64,000 bases of DNA from Planctomicrobium piriforme (GTDB lineage Bacteria; Planctomycetota; Planctomycetia; Planctomycetales; Planctomycetaceae). Shown here piece after piece: positions 7,847-16,235 of this stretch. Each line of letters opens with the position of its first letter. The stretch's first letter is position 1. The DNA is taken from contig CAMATH010000019.1 of the NCBI GenBank assembly GCA_945860955.1, positions 1 through 64,000 of the forward strand, given 5' to 3'. Below the pieces are notes generated by a model that saw nothing but the letters and a program-made list of their open reading frames with translations, was not told where the DNA came from and did not search any database. The translations under genes were made by a program, and so were the position numbers.

Positions 7847-9343
7847 ATGAAGCCTGATCAGGCCGCGCACAATTACCGTCTCTACATCGAAACTGTCGGC
7901 TGCCAGATGAACATGCTGGACAGTGAACTGGTTGTGGCCGCTCTGCGCAAACAGGGATACCAGTTGACCGCCGACATCGCCGAGGCGGATACGATTCTGT
8001 TCAATACCTGCAGCGTACGGGAACACGCCGAACACAAGATCTACAGCGCCCTCGGCCGGCTGAAGCACAGCAGATCGCGGCGGCCGGATCAGGTGATCGG
8101 CGTGATTGGCTGCATGGCGCAGAAAGATCAGCAGTTGATCTTTCAAAAAGCGCCGCACGTCGACCTGGTTGTGGGAACGGGGCAATTGGCGCAGATACCG
8201 GAACTCGTCGCGCAGTCGCGGGCGGACCGCGAAAAACGCGTCGCGGTCAGTCTCGACCGACGCGACGCCACGAGGCAGCAGGTCTCCGACAGTTTCCAAA
8301 GCTACGATCCGCTGCGCGATCCGGAAATGCGTCCGTCGCCGTTTCAAGCCTTCGTGCGGATCATGATCGGATGCGACAAGTTCTGCACCTACTGCGTCGT
8401 TCCGATGACGCGCGGTCCCGAGCAGAGCCGGCCGCCGAAAGACGTGCTGCAGGAGGCGACTCGACTCGCCGGTGAAGGGGTTCGAGAAATCACTCTGCTG
8501 GGCCAGACGGTCAACAGTTACAAGTACACGGTGGATGGTCGGATCTGGCGGCTGTCGGATCTGCTGGAGTCGCTCAGTGGTGTCGCGGGAATCGAGCGGA
8601 TCAAGTTCGTCACGAATTTCCCGCGAGATATGACCGACGACCTGCTTCAGGCGGTGCGTGACTTGCCGAAGGTCGCCCGTTATCTGCATGTGCCCGTGCA
8701 GTCGGGCTGCAACGACCAGCTCAAGCGGATGAAGCGGGGCTACACGGTCGAGGAGTATCGCGAGATGATGGCGCGGATTCGCGCGACGGTTCCGGGCTGC
8801 GCCGTTTCCAGCGATTTCATTGTCGGGTTTTGTGGCGAATCGGACGAGTCGTTCCAGAAGTCGGCGGATCTGCTGCGGGAATGCCGTTTCAAGAACAGCT
8901 TTATTTTCAAGTACAGCCCCAGGCCCGGGACCAAGGCCGACGAACTTTTCGCCGACGATGTGCCAGAAGAGGTGAAGCGCCGCCGCAATAATGAACTCCT
9001 CGCCATTCAAAACGCGATCAGTGAAGAAGACAACGTCGCGTTGATCGGACGTGAATTTGAAATTCTCGTCGAGGGCTTGAGCAAGACCGCCAAGAAGGAA
9101 CAGCTTGACGATCCGCGAGTCGGCGGCACGATTCAGGAAAACACCGGTACGTGCGACGACCATCCGCAACTCGTCGGGCGGACCCGGTGCGATCGAATCG
9201 TCGTCTTCGAAGGAAATCCCCGGCTGGTCGGATCGCTGGTCGACGTTCACGTCACCGACTGCACGCAAACGACATTGATTGGTTCGATTGTGACGCGTGA
9301 ATTTCAACACACGGGGTCGGATCTGTTGCCGATTCTGGCTTGA
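7847..9343 (+). CDS. miaB: tRNA-2-methylthio-N6-dimethylallyladenosine synthase MiaB
   Basis: 498 aa. The N-terminal UPF0004 domain has the three cluster cysteines (VGCQMNMLDSE, FNTCSVREHAE, VIGCMAQ). The radical SAM core has GCDKFCTYCVVPMTRG (CX3CX2C), with CAVSSDFIVGFCGE further on. A C-terminal TRAM domain ends the protein. MiaB adds a methylthio group to i6A37 of tRNAs reading UNN codons. It is 101 nt downstream of efp on the same strand and may be co-transcribed with it. Start ATG at 7847. Confidence 0.93.
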   Translation: MKPDQAAHNYRLYIETVGCQMNMLDSELVVAALRKQGYQLTADIAEADTILFNTCSVREHAEHKIYSALGRLKHSRSRRPDQVIGVIGCMAQKDQQLIFQKAPHVDLVVGTGQLAQIPELVAQSRADREKRVAVSLDRRDATRQQVSDSFQSYDPLRDPEMRPSPFQAFVRIMIGCDKFCTYCVVPMTRGPEQSRPPKDVLQEATRLAGEGVREITLLGQTVNSYKYTVDGRIWRLSDLLESLSGVAGIERIKFVTNFPRDMTDDLLQAVRDLPKVARYLHVPVQSGCNDQLKRMKRGYTVEEYREMMARIRATVPGCAVSSDFIVGFCGESDESFQKSADLLRECRFKNSFIFKYSPRPGTKADELFADDVPEEVKRRRNNELLAIQNAISEEDNVALIGREFEILVEGLSKTAKKEQLDDPRVGGTIQENTGTCDDHPQLVGRTRCDRIVVFEGNPRLVGSLVDVHVTDCTQTTLIGSIVTREFQHTGSDLLPILA

Positions 9344-9481
9344 ATTCATCTGAGCTTCAACGTTTCGCAATAGACGCTTGTTATGGTTCGTCATCCGATT
9401 GACAATCCACGACTGCCGTCGCCCGTCGTCGGGAAGGATTCCGGCGGCTGAGTCTGACACATTGGTCGAGCGATTGCGAAG

Positions 9482-10597
9482 ATGCGAATACTCTACGGCG
9501 TGCATGGATACGGACGGGGGCATGCGACGCGGTCACTGGCGATCCTGGCCGAGTTGCGACAGTCGCACCAGGTTCTGGTTCTCGCGGGAGGCGATGCCTA
9601 TGCGGCAATGGCGGCCGACCACCATGTGGTGCGGATTCCGACGCTGGGCTTCGCCTACGGCCAGCGGACCGGAAAACGGTCCAATTGGCTGACCTTCACT
9701 CGGAACATCTCCGCCGCCCTCGACTTGTGGTGGCGCGGACCGGTGTGTGACATGGTCGCCGACCAGTTCGCTGAATTCGGCCCGGACGTTGTCATTTCCG
9801 ACGCCGAGGCTTTCACACACCACGTCGCGGCGCGTCTTAAAATTCCGCGAATCGGCATCGACCACATTGGGATCATGGCGCATTGCCGGCCGGCGGTCCC
9901 CAGGTTCGACCGGCTGAAAGCGTGGATCGACACGATCACATACCGGCAACTGATTGGCGATCCCGAACGTGTGATTGTCTCGAGCTTCTTCGACGCGCCG
10001 CCTCGCAGACCCGGCGTGCGCGTCGTGGGAACGATGCCGCGCCGCGAATTGTTTGAACTCGAATCCCGGGATGCCGGGCACCTGTTGGTCTATTTTAATA
10101 AAGGTGAGCATCAACTGAATCCACAGATGTTGGATACGCTGGCAACCTGCGGACTGCGTGTGCGTGTCTATGGAACGCGTTCGATCGGCCGACAAGGTGC
10201 GATTGAATTCCTTCCCTTGAGCAATTTACCATTTCTCGAAGACCTGGCAGGTTGTCGCGCCGTGATTTCGACCGCGGGAAACCAATTGATGGGAGAGGCG
10301 CTGCTGTTGGGGAAGCCGGTCCTGGTGATTCCCGAACAGTGCGTCGAACAACGAATGAACGCGCTGGCTGTCGAGCGAATGGGGATCGGCGAACAGATGT
10401 CGTCAAAGCAATTCACGCCCAACGCGCTCCGGTCGTTCCTCGATCGATCCCCCCAGTACTCGGCGAATACGGTTGGGAAATTCCGTGACGGCCGCAGTGA
10501 AGCCCTGGCGGCGATTCATCGATTCCTCTTGGAACTTGTCCCCGCGTCGGCGAACTGTACGGATACCGCGGCCGAACTCCGGCAGGTTCCACGCTGA
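9482..10597 (+). CDS. MurG-like (GT28-type) glycosyltransferase
   Basis: 371 aa. The N-terminal glycine loop (VHGYGRGHATRSLAIL) and the C-terminal donor-binding stretch (AVISTAGNQLMGEALLLGKP) are those of GT-B enzymes related to MurG and UDP-glucuronosyltransferases. No membrane segment is obvious. Acceptor and donor cannot be read from sequence. A radical SAM gene follows after 38 nt on the same strand, so the two probably form a unit. Start ATG at 9482. Confidence 0.8.
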   Translation: MRILYGVHGYGRGHATRSLAILAELRQSHQVLVLAGGDAYAAMAADHHVVRIPTLGFAYGQRTGKRSNWLTFTRNISAALDLWWRGPVCDMVADQFAEFGPDVVISDAEAFTHHVAARLKIPRIGIDHIGIMAHCRPAVPRFDRLKAWIDTITYRQLIGDPERVIVSSFFDAPPRRPGVRVVGTMPRRELFELESRDAGHLLVYFNKGEHQLNPQMLDTLATCGLRVRVYGTRSIGRQGAIEFLPLSNLPFLEDLAGCRAVISTAGNQLMGEALLLGKPVLVIPEQCVEQRMNALAVERMGIGEQMSSKQFTPNALRSFLDRSPQYSANTVGKFRDGRSEALAAIHRFLLELVPASANCTDTAAELRQVPR

Positions 10598-10635
10598 TCG
10601 CGTCCCCATTCCTGGTTCGTGAAGACGATTCCCTA

Positions 10636-11709
10636 ATGCGCGTACTGAATCTTGCCTCGTCGATCCTCCGCAATCGTATCGGGGCGGTGCCCCGGCCGAG
10701 TTGGTGCACCTACCTCGTCTGCTACCGCTGCAATGCCCGCTGTCAGATGTGCGATTCCTGGCGACTGAAACCAGGTTCAGAATTGACCGCCGACCAGGTT
10801 GACGAAGTCTTCGCCAAAGTCGGTCGACTCGACGTGATCCGCCTCACGGGGGGAGAACCGTTTCTTCGAGACGACATGTCTCAGGTGGCCAAGGCCGTTG
10901 AGACACGGTCGCGTCCGTCTGTCTTGCACATCACCACAAATGGTTCGTTTCCCGAGAAGATCGACGAATTCGTGCGGAACTTCTCCAGTCCCGCGAAACT
11001 GCGATTTCTCGTGTCATTTGATGGAGGCCCCGCCGAACATGACGCCAATCGTGGGGCCCAAGTCACATTTCAGACCGCCTGTGAGAGCGTCGATCGACTG
11101 GTTGCATTGCGGGAATCGCATGGAATTCAAGTCTCGGTGAATCACACCGTCATTTCTCGCACGTCGTTGCGAAGTCACGTCGAGTTGCGCGCCCGATTCG
11201 CCCCGCAGCGGGTCGACGTGCAATCGGTACTGGCCTATGAAGACTCCAGCATGTATGGTCTCAAACGCCAGGGGAAAAAGTCGACCGATCTGATTGTCGC
11301 CGCCGGTTATCCGCTGCACCCTGACCTCGATCTGGCGGAGTCGATTGACTTCGCCGAACGGCAACTCGCCGAGGTCGACTTGATCCGTGACCGTTGGGTC
11401 CGCCGTGGAAAGCGATACTATCTCCGGGGGTTGCTCGCACGTCTCAAGAACGCCCAAGACGCGCGGCCAAGACCAAAATGCGTGGCATTGCGGAGTCATC
11501 TGAGAATCCTGCCGGACGGCGCAGTCACCGTCTGTCAATTCAATTCCGAACGGCTGGGGAATCTGCTCACGCAGTCGTTTGACGATCTCTGGAATTCGCA
11601 GCCAACGCGCGATGCACGGGCCTGGGTGGACGCCTGTCCCGGCTGCTGGGCGGAATGTGAAGTCATGCCCAGCTCGATCTATTCGGGTGATATTTTGATT
11701 CATGGCTAA
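10636..11709 (+). CDS. Radical SAM protein with SPASM-like C-terminus
   Basis: 357 aa. Radical SAM cluster motif CNARCQMC (CX3CX2C) near residue 34, then GGEPFLRDD and ITTNGSFPEKI. The C-terminal 80 residues hold a cysteine set (KCVALRSHLRILPDGAVTVC, then CPGCWAEC) like SPASM/twitch auxiliary cluster domains. The substrate is unknown. It follows a GT28-like gene and is convergent with the ubiquitin-like operon, 110 nt from its last gene. Related proteins modify peptides or lipids; no precursor peptide is seen nearby. Start ATG at 10636. Confidence 0.8.
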   Translation: MRVLNLASSILRNRIGAVPRPSWCTYLVCYRCNARCQMCDSWRLKPGSELTADQVDEVFAKVGRLDVIRLTGGEPFLRDDMSQVAKAVETRSRPSVLHITTNGSFPEKIDEFVRNFSSPAKLRFLVSFDGGPAEHDANRGAQVTFQTACESVDRLVALRESHGIQVSVNHTVISRTSLRSHVELRARFAPQRVDVQSVLAYEDSSMYGLKRQGKKSTDLIVAAGYPLHPDLDLAESIDFAERQLAEVDLIRDRWVRRGKRYYLRGLLARLKNAQDARPRPKCVALRSHLRILPDGAVTVCQFNSERLGNLLTQSFDDLWNSQPTRDARAWVDACPGCWAECEVMPSSIYSGDILIHG

Positions 11710-11819
11710 CGCCGTGGCCGTGCGTCAAGCTCGCCCGTTCGAACAAATCACGGAATCGATTCCCGACAGAACCTGAATTCTACTTGCGGTGGGCACTTGG
11801 TGTTCAATCCAGGGAACAG

Positions 11820-12266
11820 CTATCGGCCAATCTGGAACAATCGCACCAGGGACCGTACAGTCACAACTGGCACGATCAACACAACGCCGATAAGGGTCAA
11901 TACCGACAGGTACAAGACAGACAGCACCGAGACAACCGACGGCTTTCCCGTCGCGAAAATAATTGGGTCGGCCAGCAGACGCTTGCAAGTCGAGTACCCC
12001 GTTCGACTCGACCGGGACCATGCCGCGAGCAGTGGACCGTAGTACTTGTACAGACACCAGCCAATTGCCAGCAGCGGATTCCACACAAACGTGCGACGAC
12101 ATCGGGCATGAACTTGTCGAGATTGTCGACTGTTCATGCCGTAGGTGGCTGTAACCACGAAACATGACGCACTGCCGCCGGCATTTGGGGGCTGGGCCGA
12201 GCCCGTCGACGGTGGTGGCGGATTTCCGTCGCGAATAATCTGTCCATGCTTGTCGATGCGCGCCAT
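11820..12266 (-). CDS. CFI-box membrane protein, last gene of ubiquitin-like operon
   Basis: 148 aa. Residues 35-43 are CFVVTATYG, matching the CFI box (CFIATAAYG) of CFI-box-CTERM proteins; WNPLLAIGWCLYKYYGPLLA downstream also fits that family. A Pro/Gly/Ser-rich tail precedes the box, and a hydrophobic segment lies near residues 110-135 (VLSVLYLSVLTLIGVVLIVP), so it is probably membrane-bound. It lies 48 nt after the E1 gene on the same strand. Start ATG at 12266 with GGAAG nine bases upstream. The biochemical role of the CFI box is not known to me. Confidence 0.7.
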   Translation of the reverse strand: MARIDKHGQIIRDGNPPPPSTGSAQPPNAGGSASCFVVTATYGMNSRQSRQVHARCRRTFVWNPLLAIGWCLYKYYGPLLAAWSRSSRTGYSTCKRLLADPIIFATGKPSVVSVLSVLYLSVLTLIGVVLIVPVVTVRSLVRLFQIGR

Positions 12267-12314
12267 TTCAGCGAACTTCCAGGTGGGGTTGGTGAGTGAA
12301 CCGTTCGTGAGTTG

Positions 12315-13472
12315 TCAAATTGTGACAAGTCGGCAGTGAGGGCAGTCGTCGCGTCTCCGGACCTCGATCGAACGGGTGATCTGCAGCGCGTGGTCAAACA
12401 GCTCACTTCGTTCGCCGCCGATGGATCTGCTGTTGGTATTGCACACCAGCGTGAACTGACGGAGATCTCTGAGCAGTCGCGGCTGGTATTCCGCCGGGTT
12501 CCCAAAACTCAATAGGTCCAGCGCGATCTTGGATCCGATCGTCGTTACGAAACCAATATCGACTGCGATTCCCGGCTCGAATTGCACTTCGGCCGGATTC
12601 AATTCGCCGATGTAGTGCTGTCGATTCGCTGACACTCGACCCGACAGTGCGTGTTCCGCGCCCCCAAAAACGCAGTAGTAGCACGGGGTGCTTCCCGGAA
12701 GGCTCCAGAACAATTCGCCGGCAAACGCGCGTTCCCACAATCCAATGGACAGAAACGGAATCCTCGCGATGCAGGAGATCTGGTTGGCGTACACGTCTCC
12801 CTCGCGGTTGTCGGCACAGCCGACGATGATGCTGCGGTCGTCGCACCACTCCTGGAATACGGCCGGCGGGACCATCTGCAATGTGGAATTCAGTGTGAGA
12901 ATCCTGGCTTGCGGATGAATTTCGAGTATGCGGTCACGCAGCGCTTCGACCTTCCAGCGGCCAACATCGGTGATGCCGCACTGGTGACGACAGATGTTGT
13001 GGTACGCCAATACGTCATTGTCGACGAGAACAAATCGACCAACTCCGGAACGGGCCAGGTCGAGTGCCAGTTGACTGCCGACGGATCCACAACCCGAGAT
13101 GATCGCACAACATCCCAACAATCGGGAACTCTCGAGAATTCCAGTGTTCCGAGAGAAAACATCCTGCGTCAGGGAGTACGACTGCGCCCGACAATTGGCG
13201 GTGCCGACTGTGAACTGAATCCCGTCGTGCGTATAACGGCCGACGAGACGCCCATGCTCCACGGGCGACACCTGCTGATCACCGGGCGCAAGAGTTCCGA
13301 GTTCCACGGGGGGACGAATCATGGGGGGGCGCGACGGGGGCGCTCCACACGCGAGGAGATTGTAGACACCGGTTCCCTCGTGCGCATATCCGAACAGTGG
13401 TCCGGACACGCGCGGCTGCGCTTCCATCCACTCCGAGGGAAACAATACTGTGGGAGTTGTTTGCGAATTCAT
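12315..13472 (-). CDS. E1-like ThiF/MoeB-family adenylyltransferase with extra N-terminal domain
   Basis: 385 aa. The ThiF/E1 core starts near residue 120: nucleotide loop GCGSVG (127-132), VDNDVL (150-155), the activating pattern CRHQCGITDVGRWKVEAL and the VGCADNREG segment. Two zinc-type CxxC pairs lie at 264-267 (CYYC) and 377-380 (CPHC). E1 enzymes adenylate the C-terminus of a ubiquitin-like protein. About 120 residues precede the core; LFGYAHEGTGVYNLLACG there could be a degraded JAB-like fold (inference). The start overlaps the JAMM gene stop (ATGA). The E2 and JAMM neighbours argue against thiamine or molybdopterin sulfur transfer. Confidence 0.88.
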   Translation of the reverse strand: MNSQTTPTVLFPSEWMEAQPRVSGPLFGYAHEGTGVYNLLACGAPPSRPPMIRPPVELGTLAPGDQQVSPVEHGRLVGRYTHDGIQFTVGTANCRAQSYSLTQDVFSRNTGILESSRLLGCCAIISGCGSVGSQLALDLARSGVGRFVLVDNDVLAYHNICRHQCGITDVGRWKVEALRDRILEIHPQARILTLNSTLQMVPPAVFQEWCDDRSIIVGCADNREGDVYANQISCIARIPFLSIGLWERAFAGELFWSLPGSTPCYYCVFGGAEHALSGRVSANRQHYIGELNPAEVQFEPGIAVDIGFVTTIGSKIALDLLSFGNPAEYQPRLLRDLRQFTLVCNTNSRSIGGERSELFDHALQITRSIEVRRRDDCPHCRLVTI

Positions 13473-14686
13473 GAGTGGGGCTCCTGCGGATAGAGAGGTC
13501 GAGGTTCGGAGTTGGGAACGGAAACGTCTTCCTGCGGTTCGTCGTGGTCGCTGGATTCCTGACGTTCTTCAAGCGAATTTGCTTGGTTCTGACTCGGGCT
13601 GACGAAATCAGGATCAAGCCACTGCGCGTAGAATGTCCGCAGGAAATCCGGCTGATACGCGACCTGTACGCCATCGACCGCGACGACTGGTTGCCCGTCG
13701 ACTTGGTAAATGACCAGGTCGACTGTGGGGTGACCGCTGGTCTCGTTGGAAGCTGTCACCGCGACCCTGTAGCCCGGTTCCTGGGGCGAAACCAGGTACC
13801 GGGGGCGCGGTCGGAGTGAATCCACCCAGTCGAGTTCCGTTTCGATGAGGTCAAGAATCAATACCTGCTTGGGTGAACCCGGCCCAACATTCGGTTCCTG
13901 GTGAACTGCCCGGGCGACGTCTCGCGAATGCGTTCCGCCTGGATGCAGCACGCTCGGTTGGCGCGGCCCGGCATCGATTCCCAGAAAGCTCCACATACGA
14001 TCGAAAAAACCGCCCGGGGGATCGGTTGACGGTTCGACAGAACGCGTTCGATCGGGTTCGCCGTCTGGCAATTCGTTTCGCCAGCGGACGCGAGTCTCCA
14101 TTTCGCGAACATCGTTGTGTTCGGCGGCCTGTTGAAATCGACGTATCGCCTCTGGATTCCGCGGCTTGCGAGTCAGGCTCGACGCGATTTCGGTGGCGAT
14201 CCGCTTCCGGACAAGGGTCTCCGGAAAATGCTGAATTCCAATCTCTACGGGCACCCGGGCATTTTGGCGCGGGGAGTCGATGCGATAAAAGGTCAATCGA
14301 AAAGTCGGATCGATATTGACCAGTCCAGAGACGATGGAATGACCGCACAATCGCAGGTATTCGCCATGGGTCTGATCGTCGGTGCGCGAAAATGTGTCCA
14401 GACTTCCCGGGTGCCGATGCCACAGTCCGATGAGCTGCAACGGAGTTTCGTAACGACGCGCCACTTTGTTTGCCAGGTGCGTCGCATATTCCGAATTGTA
14501 TTCAAAGTAGGCAGGTTGCAGAATCGAACGGGGACCGGGATCGAGGACTTCGACAACGTAGTACGAACCGCTGATACACCGCCCGAGCAGAATCCCGCCG
14601 GTTTCCGTGTTGGGATGTTCCGCTGTCTCGAGCACCAGGTCGCGGAAGGAATCTTCAGTGAAATAGACTTTGGTCGTGAGATTCAT
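13469..14686 (-). CDS. JAMM/MPN+ metalloprotease (JAB domain) with long C-terminal extension
   Basis: 405 aa from ATG at 14686. An upstream in-frame start at 14737 adds 17 residues without a ribosome site. The JAMM signature is complete: Glu28 (TETGG), His90-x-His92, Ser100, Asp103 (WHRHPGSLDTFSRTD), so a zinc isopeptidase is expected. Residues about 175-270 are polar and low-complexity. A further conserved-looking part lies at about 275-375 (VLILDLIETELDWVDSL, then VIYQVDGQPVVAVDG). The tail is acidic, Ser/Gln/Pro-rich. In E1/E2 operons such enzymes process or remove the modifier. Its stop overlaps the E1 start. Confidence 0.88.
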   Translation of the reverse strand: MNLTTKVYFTEDSFRDLVLETAEHPNTETGGILLGRCISGSYYVVEVLDPGPRSILQPAYFEYNSEYATHLANKVARRYETPLQLIGLWHRHPGSLDTFSRTDDQTHGEYLRLCGHSIVSGLVNIDPTFRLTFYRIDSPRQNARVPVEIGIQHFPETLVRKRIATEIASSLTRKPRNPEAIRRFQQAAEHNDVREMETRVRWRNELPDGEPDRTRSVEPSTDPPGGFFDRMWSFLGIDAGPRQPSVLHPGGTHSRDVARAVHQEPNVGPGSPKQVLILDLIETELDWVDSLRPRPRYLVSPQEPGYRVAVTASNETSGHPTVDLVIYQVDGQPVVAVDGVQVAYQPDFLRTFYAQWLDPDFVSPSQNQANSLEERQESSDHDEPQEDVSVPNSEPRPLYPQEPHS

Positions 14687-14767
14687 GTGTGTCACCAATA
14701 GCAGGAGCCGAGTAATCGGTTGAAACATCCGCCGCATTGTCAGTGGCGCTCGGCCAGCGGCACCGAG

Positions 14768-15313
14768 TCACACGTGTTGCGAGAATTCGTCGAACGTGAT
14801 TTCGTCGCTGAGGTACAGTTCGAACAACCCAATCCACTTGGCCGCCCACCCGAGCGCTGAAACCGCTGACGTCGTCACACGTCCGGTTTTGAAGTCCTCG
14901 CGTCTCGCGGTGCAGAGATAGACCGATCCTGCGCCGTCCCGCAACAGGTGCGGAATTGGAATTTGTTTCATCAATTCGTCAAGATCGGGATCAATCATAT
15001 AGATCTTGACCGAGCCACCGTAGGTGTCGTTACTCGGATGATTGTGATCGTACACCGCATGCAGCGTGAAGGTCGGCCGGCCCCCGTCCATCAGCCCGGG
15101 GGCGATCTGACCGAACCAGGACAGGCGACCATCCGATTCCTTGCGAAGTGTGAAATTCCTGAATGGCGATTCTGGGCGAGTCATCGCATGACACTCAAGT
15201 CGAAACAACTCGGGGTCATTCTCGTACCAGTAGAAAGACGCCGCAAATCGCCCTGGGGGAACGCTAATCGTGGGGCGCTCAATCTCGCGAAGGGCGCGGT
15301 CGTCAGTATGCAT
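14768..15313 (-). CDS. E2-like (UBC-fold) conjugating protein
   Basis: 181 aa from ATG at 15313, chosen for GGAG eight bases upstream; an upstream ATG at 15373 adds 20 residues. The central part has the E2 order: strands DGRLSWFGQI and TFTLHAVYDHNHPS, then SVKIYMIDPD, then HLLRDGAGSVYLC with Cys134 where an E2 catalytic cysteine would be and His122 twelve residues earlier. Cys41 is the only other cysteine. The fold call rests on this pattern and on the JAMM and E1 genes next to it, not on strong similarity. Its N-terminus (ERPTISVPPGRFA, 12-24) resembles the C-terminus of the upstream 70-aa protein. Confidence 0.7.
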   Translation of the reverse strand: MHTDDRALREIERPTISVPPGRFAASFYWYENDPELFRLECHAMTRPESPFRNFTLRKESDGRLSWFGQIAPGLMDGGRPTFTLHAVYDHNHPSNDTYGGSVKIYMIDPDLDELMKQIPIPHLLRDGAGSVYLCTARREDFKTGRVTTSAVSALGWAAKWIGLFELYLSDEITFDEFSQHV

Positions 15314-15453
15314 GTGATCCACTCCGGGTTGATCGATTGGGGGGGGCGCACCAGGCGACCCATGGTGAAGCAATCAGACACAATTTATGTGGGGCGGTTG
15401 ACGAAACGGCCAACGCCAACACGCACCGCCGCACGGCCGACAAAAAATTGACC

Positions 15454-15666
15454 TCAGGTGGCCAACTTTCCCTGAGGAACGACAATTGTCGGCCGTTCGG
15501 CTGTTGGGGATTCGCTGGCCTCATTTGGCAGCGTGAGGTGTCCCCCACTGGATACCACAACCGATTCACCGCGCAGCAATGCCTGACGCATCGATTTCCT
15601 GGCATTCTTCAGTGATTCGTCGTCCGACGGGGCGGCCAGAACGGAGTGAAGAATTCGAATCCGCAT
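15454..15666 (-). CDS. Small 70-aa protein opening the E1/E2/JAMM operon; possible modifier or truncated gene
   Basis: 70 aa. The start ATG at 15666 has a strong ribosome site (AAGGAG, six-base spacing), unusual for this genome. No ubiquitin beta-grasp or C-terminal di-Gly is visible; it ends GKLAT. The N-terminal part MRIRILHSVLAAP precedes a charged helix-like segment. The C-terminal ERPTIVVPQGKLA matches ERPTISVPPGRFA near the E2-like N-terminus. It occupies the place of the ubiquitin-like gene in Bil-type operons, so it could be the modifier, a leader, or the remnant of a longer gene. No identity is claimed. Confidence 0.6.
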   Translation of the reverse strand: MRIRILHSVLAAPSDDESLKNARKSMRQALLRGESVVVSSGGHLTLPNEASESPTAERPTIVVPQGKLAT

Positions 15667-16235
15667 GTGTGACTCCTTTTTTACGATGGGTGTGGGAACA
15701 CGTTGGAACGCGTCGGCCTTTGGCGAGTTGCGTTGTTCGATGCGAGTCGAGATCGCCGACGTACGACTCGATCGTTGTGTGAAGCAACGCTGAAACCTGC
15801 ACAGATAGAAAGACGCGCGCGAGGAGATAAATTCAAATAAATCTGAATGGATTTCGAGTTCAGAGGAAACCAGCACTGCAGTAGGGTCTGCATGTCCACT
15901 TGTTGGGGGATGGTTCCGAGCACGGTTGTAGAACGCGAAATCCAGACGAAAATGTTCCAGCCAGTCACTTCGTGGCGGACGGGTCAATTGAGGCGTTGCG
16001 AAAGCCCCGCGCGCGTTGCGTGTCCGAAGTCATGCGGCGGGCCACGCTTTCAGGGAACGCAGGCGACGTGGCGCATCCAGCGGATTGGCAACCCCCGGGT
16101 GCTATCGGGTATGCTCAGGGTGTGTAAGCCGAGGGATTCTCGGTTCACGTCCTTCCGCTGGAACACCGCGCTGGAAGTTCGGATTTGCCACTGTTGCCAT
16201 TGACTGACCCGCCTGATGCAGGGCTGCGGCCGGAA
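15667..16235. other. Divergent intergenic region upstream of the ubiquitin-like operon
   Basis: About 570 nt with no convincing gene. An A+T-rich patch at about 15825-15858 stands out from G+C-rich surroundings and is the likeliest place for the minus-strand operon promoter. I could not define a good -35/-10 pair. The CHAD gene lies beyond on the other strand; an in-frame TTG at 16185 could extend it into this region. Confidence 0.35.

Noticed and set aside
7721-9523. 600-aa open frame opposite miaB
   Set aside because: Runs antiparallel to a clear miaB gene and has no recognisable domain; a G+C-driven shadow.
12315-13472. E1-like gene as thiamine or molybdopterin sulfurtransferase (thiF/moeB)
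   Set aside because: No thiS, moaD or other cofactor genes nearby; E2-like and JAMM genes are adjacent and co-oriented instead.
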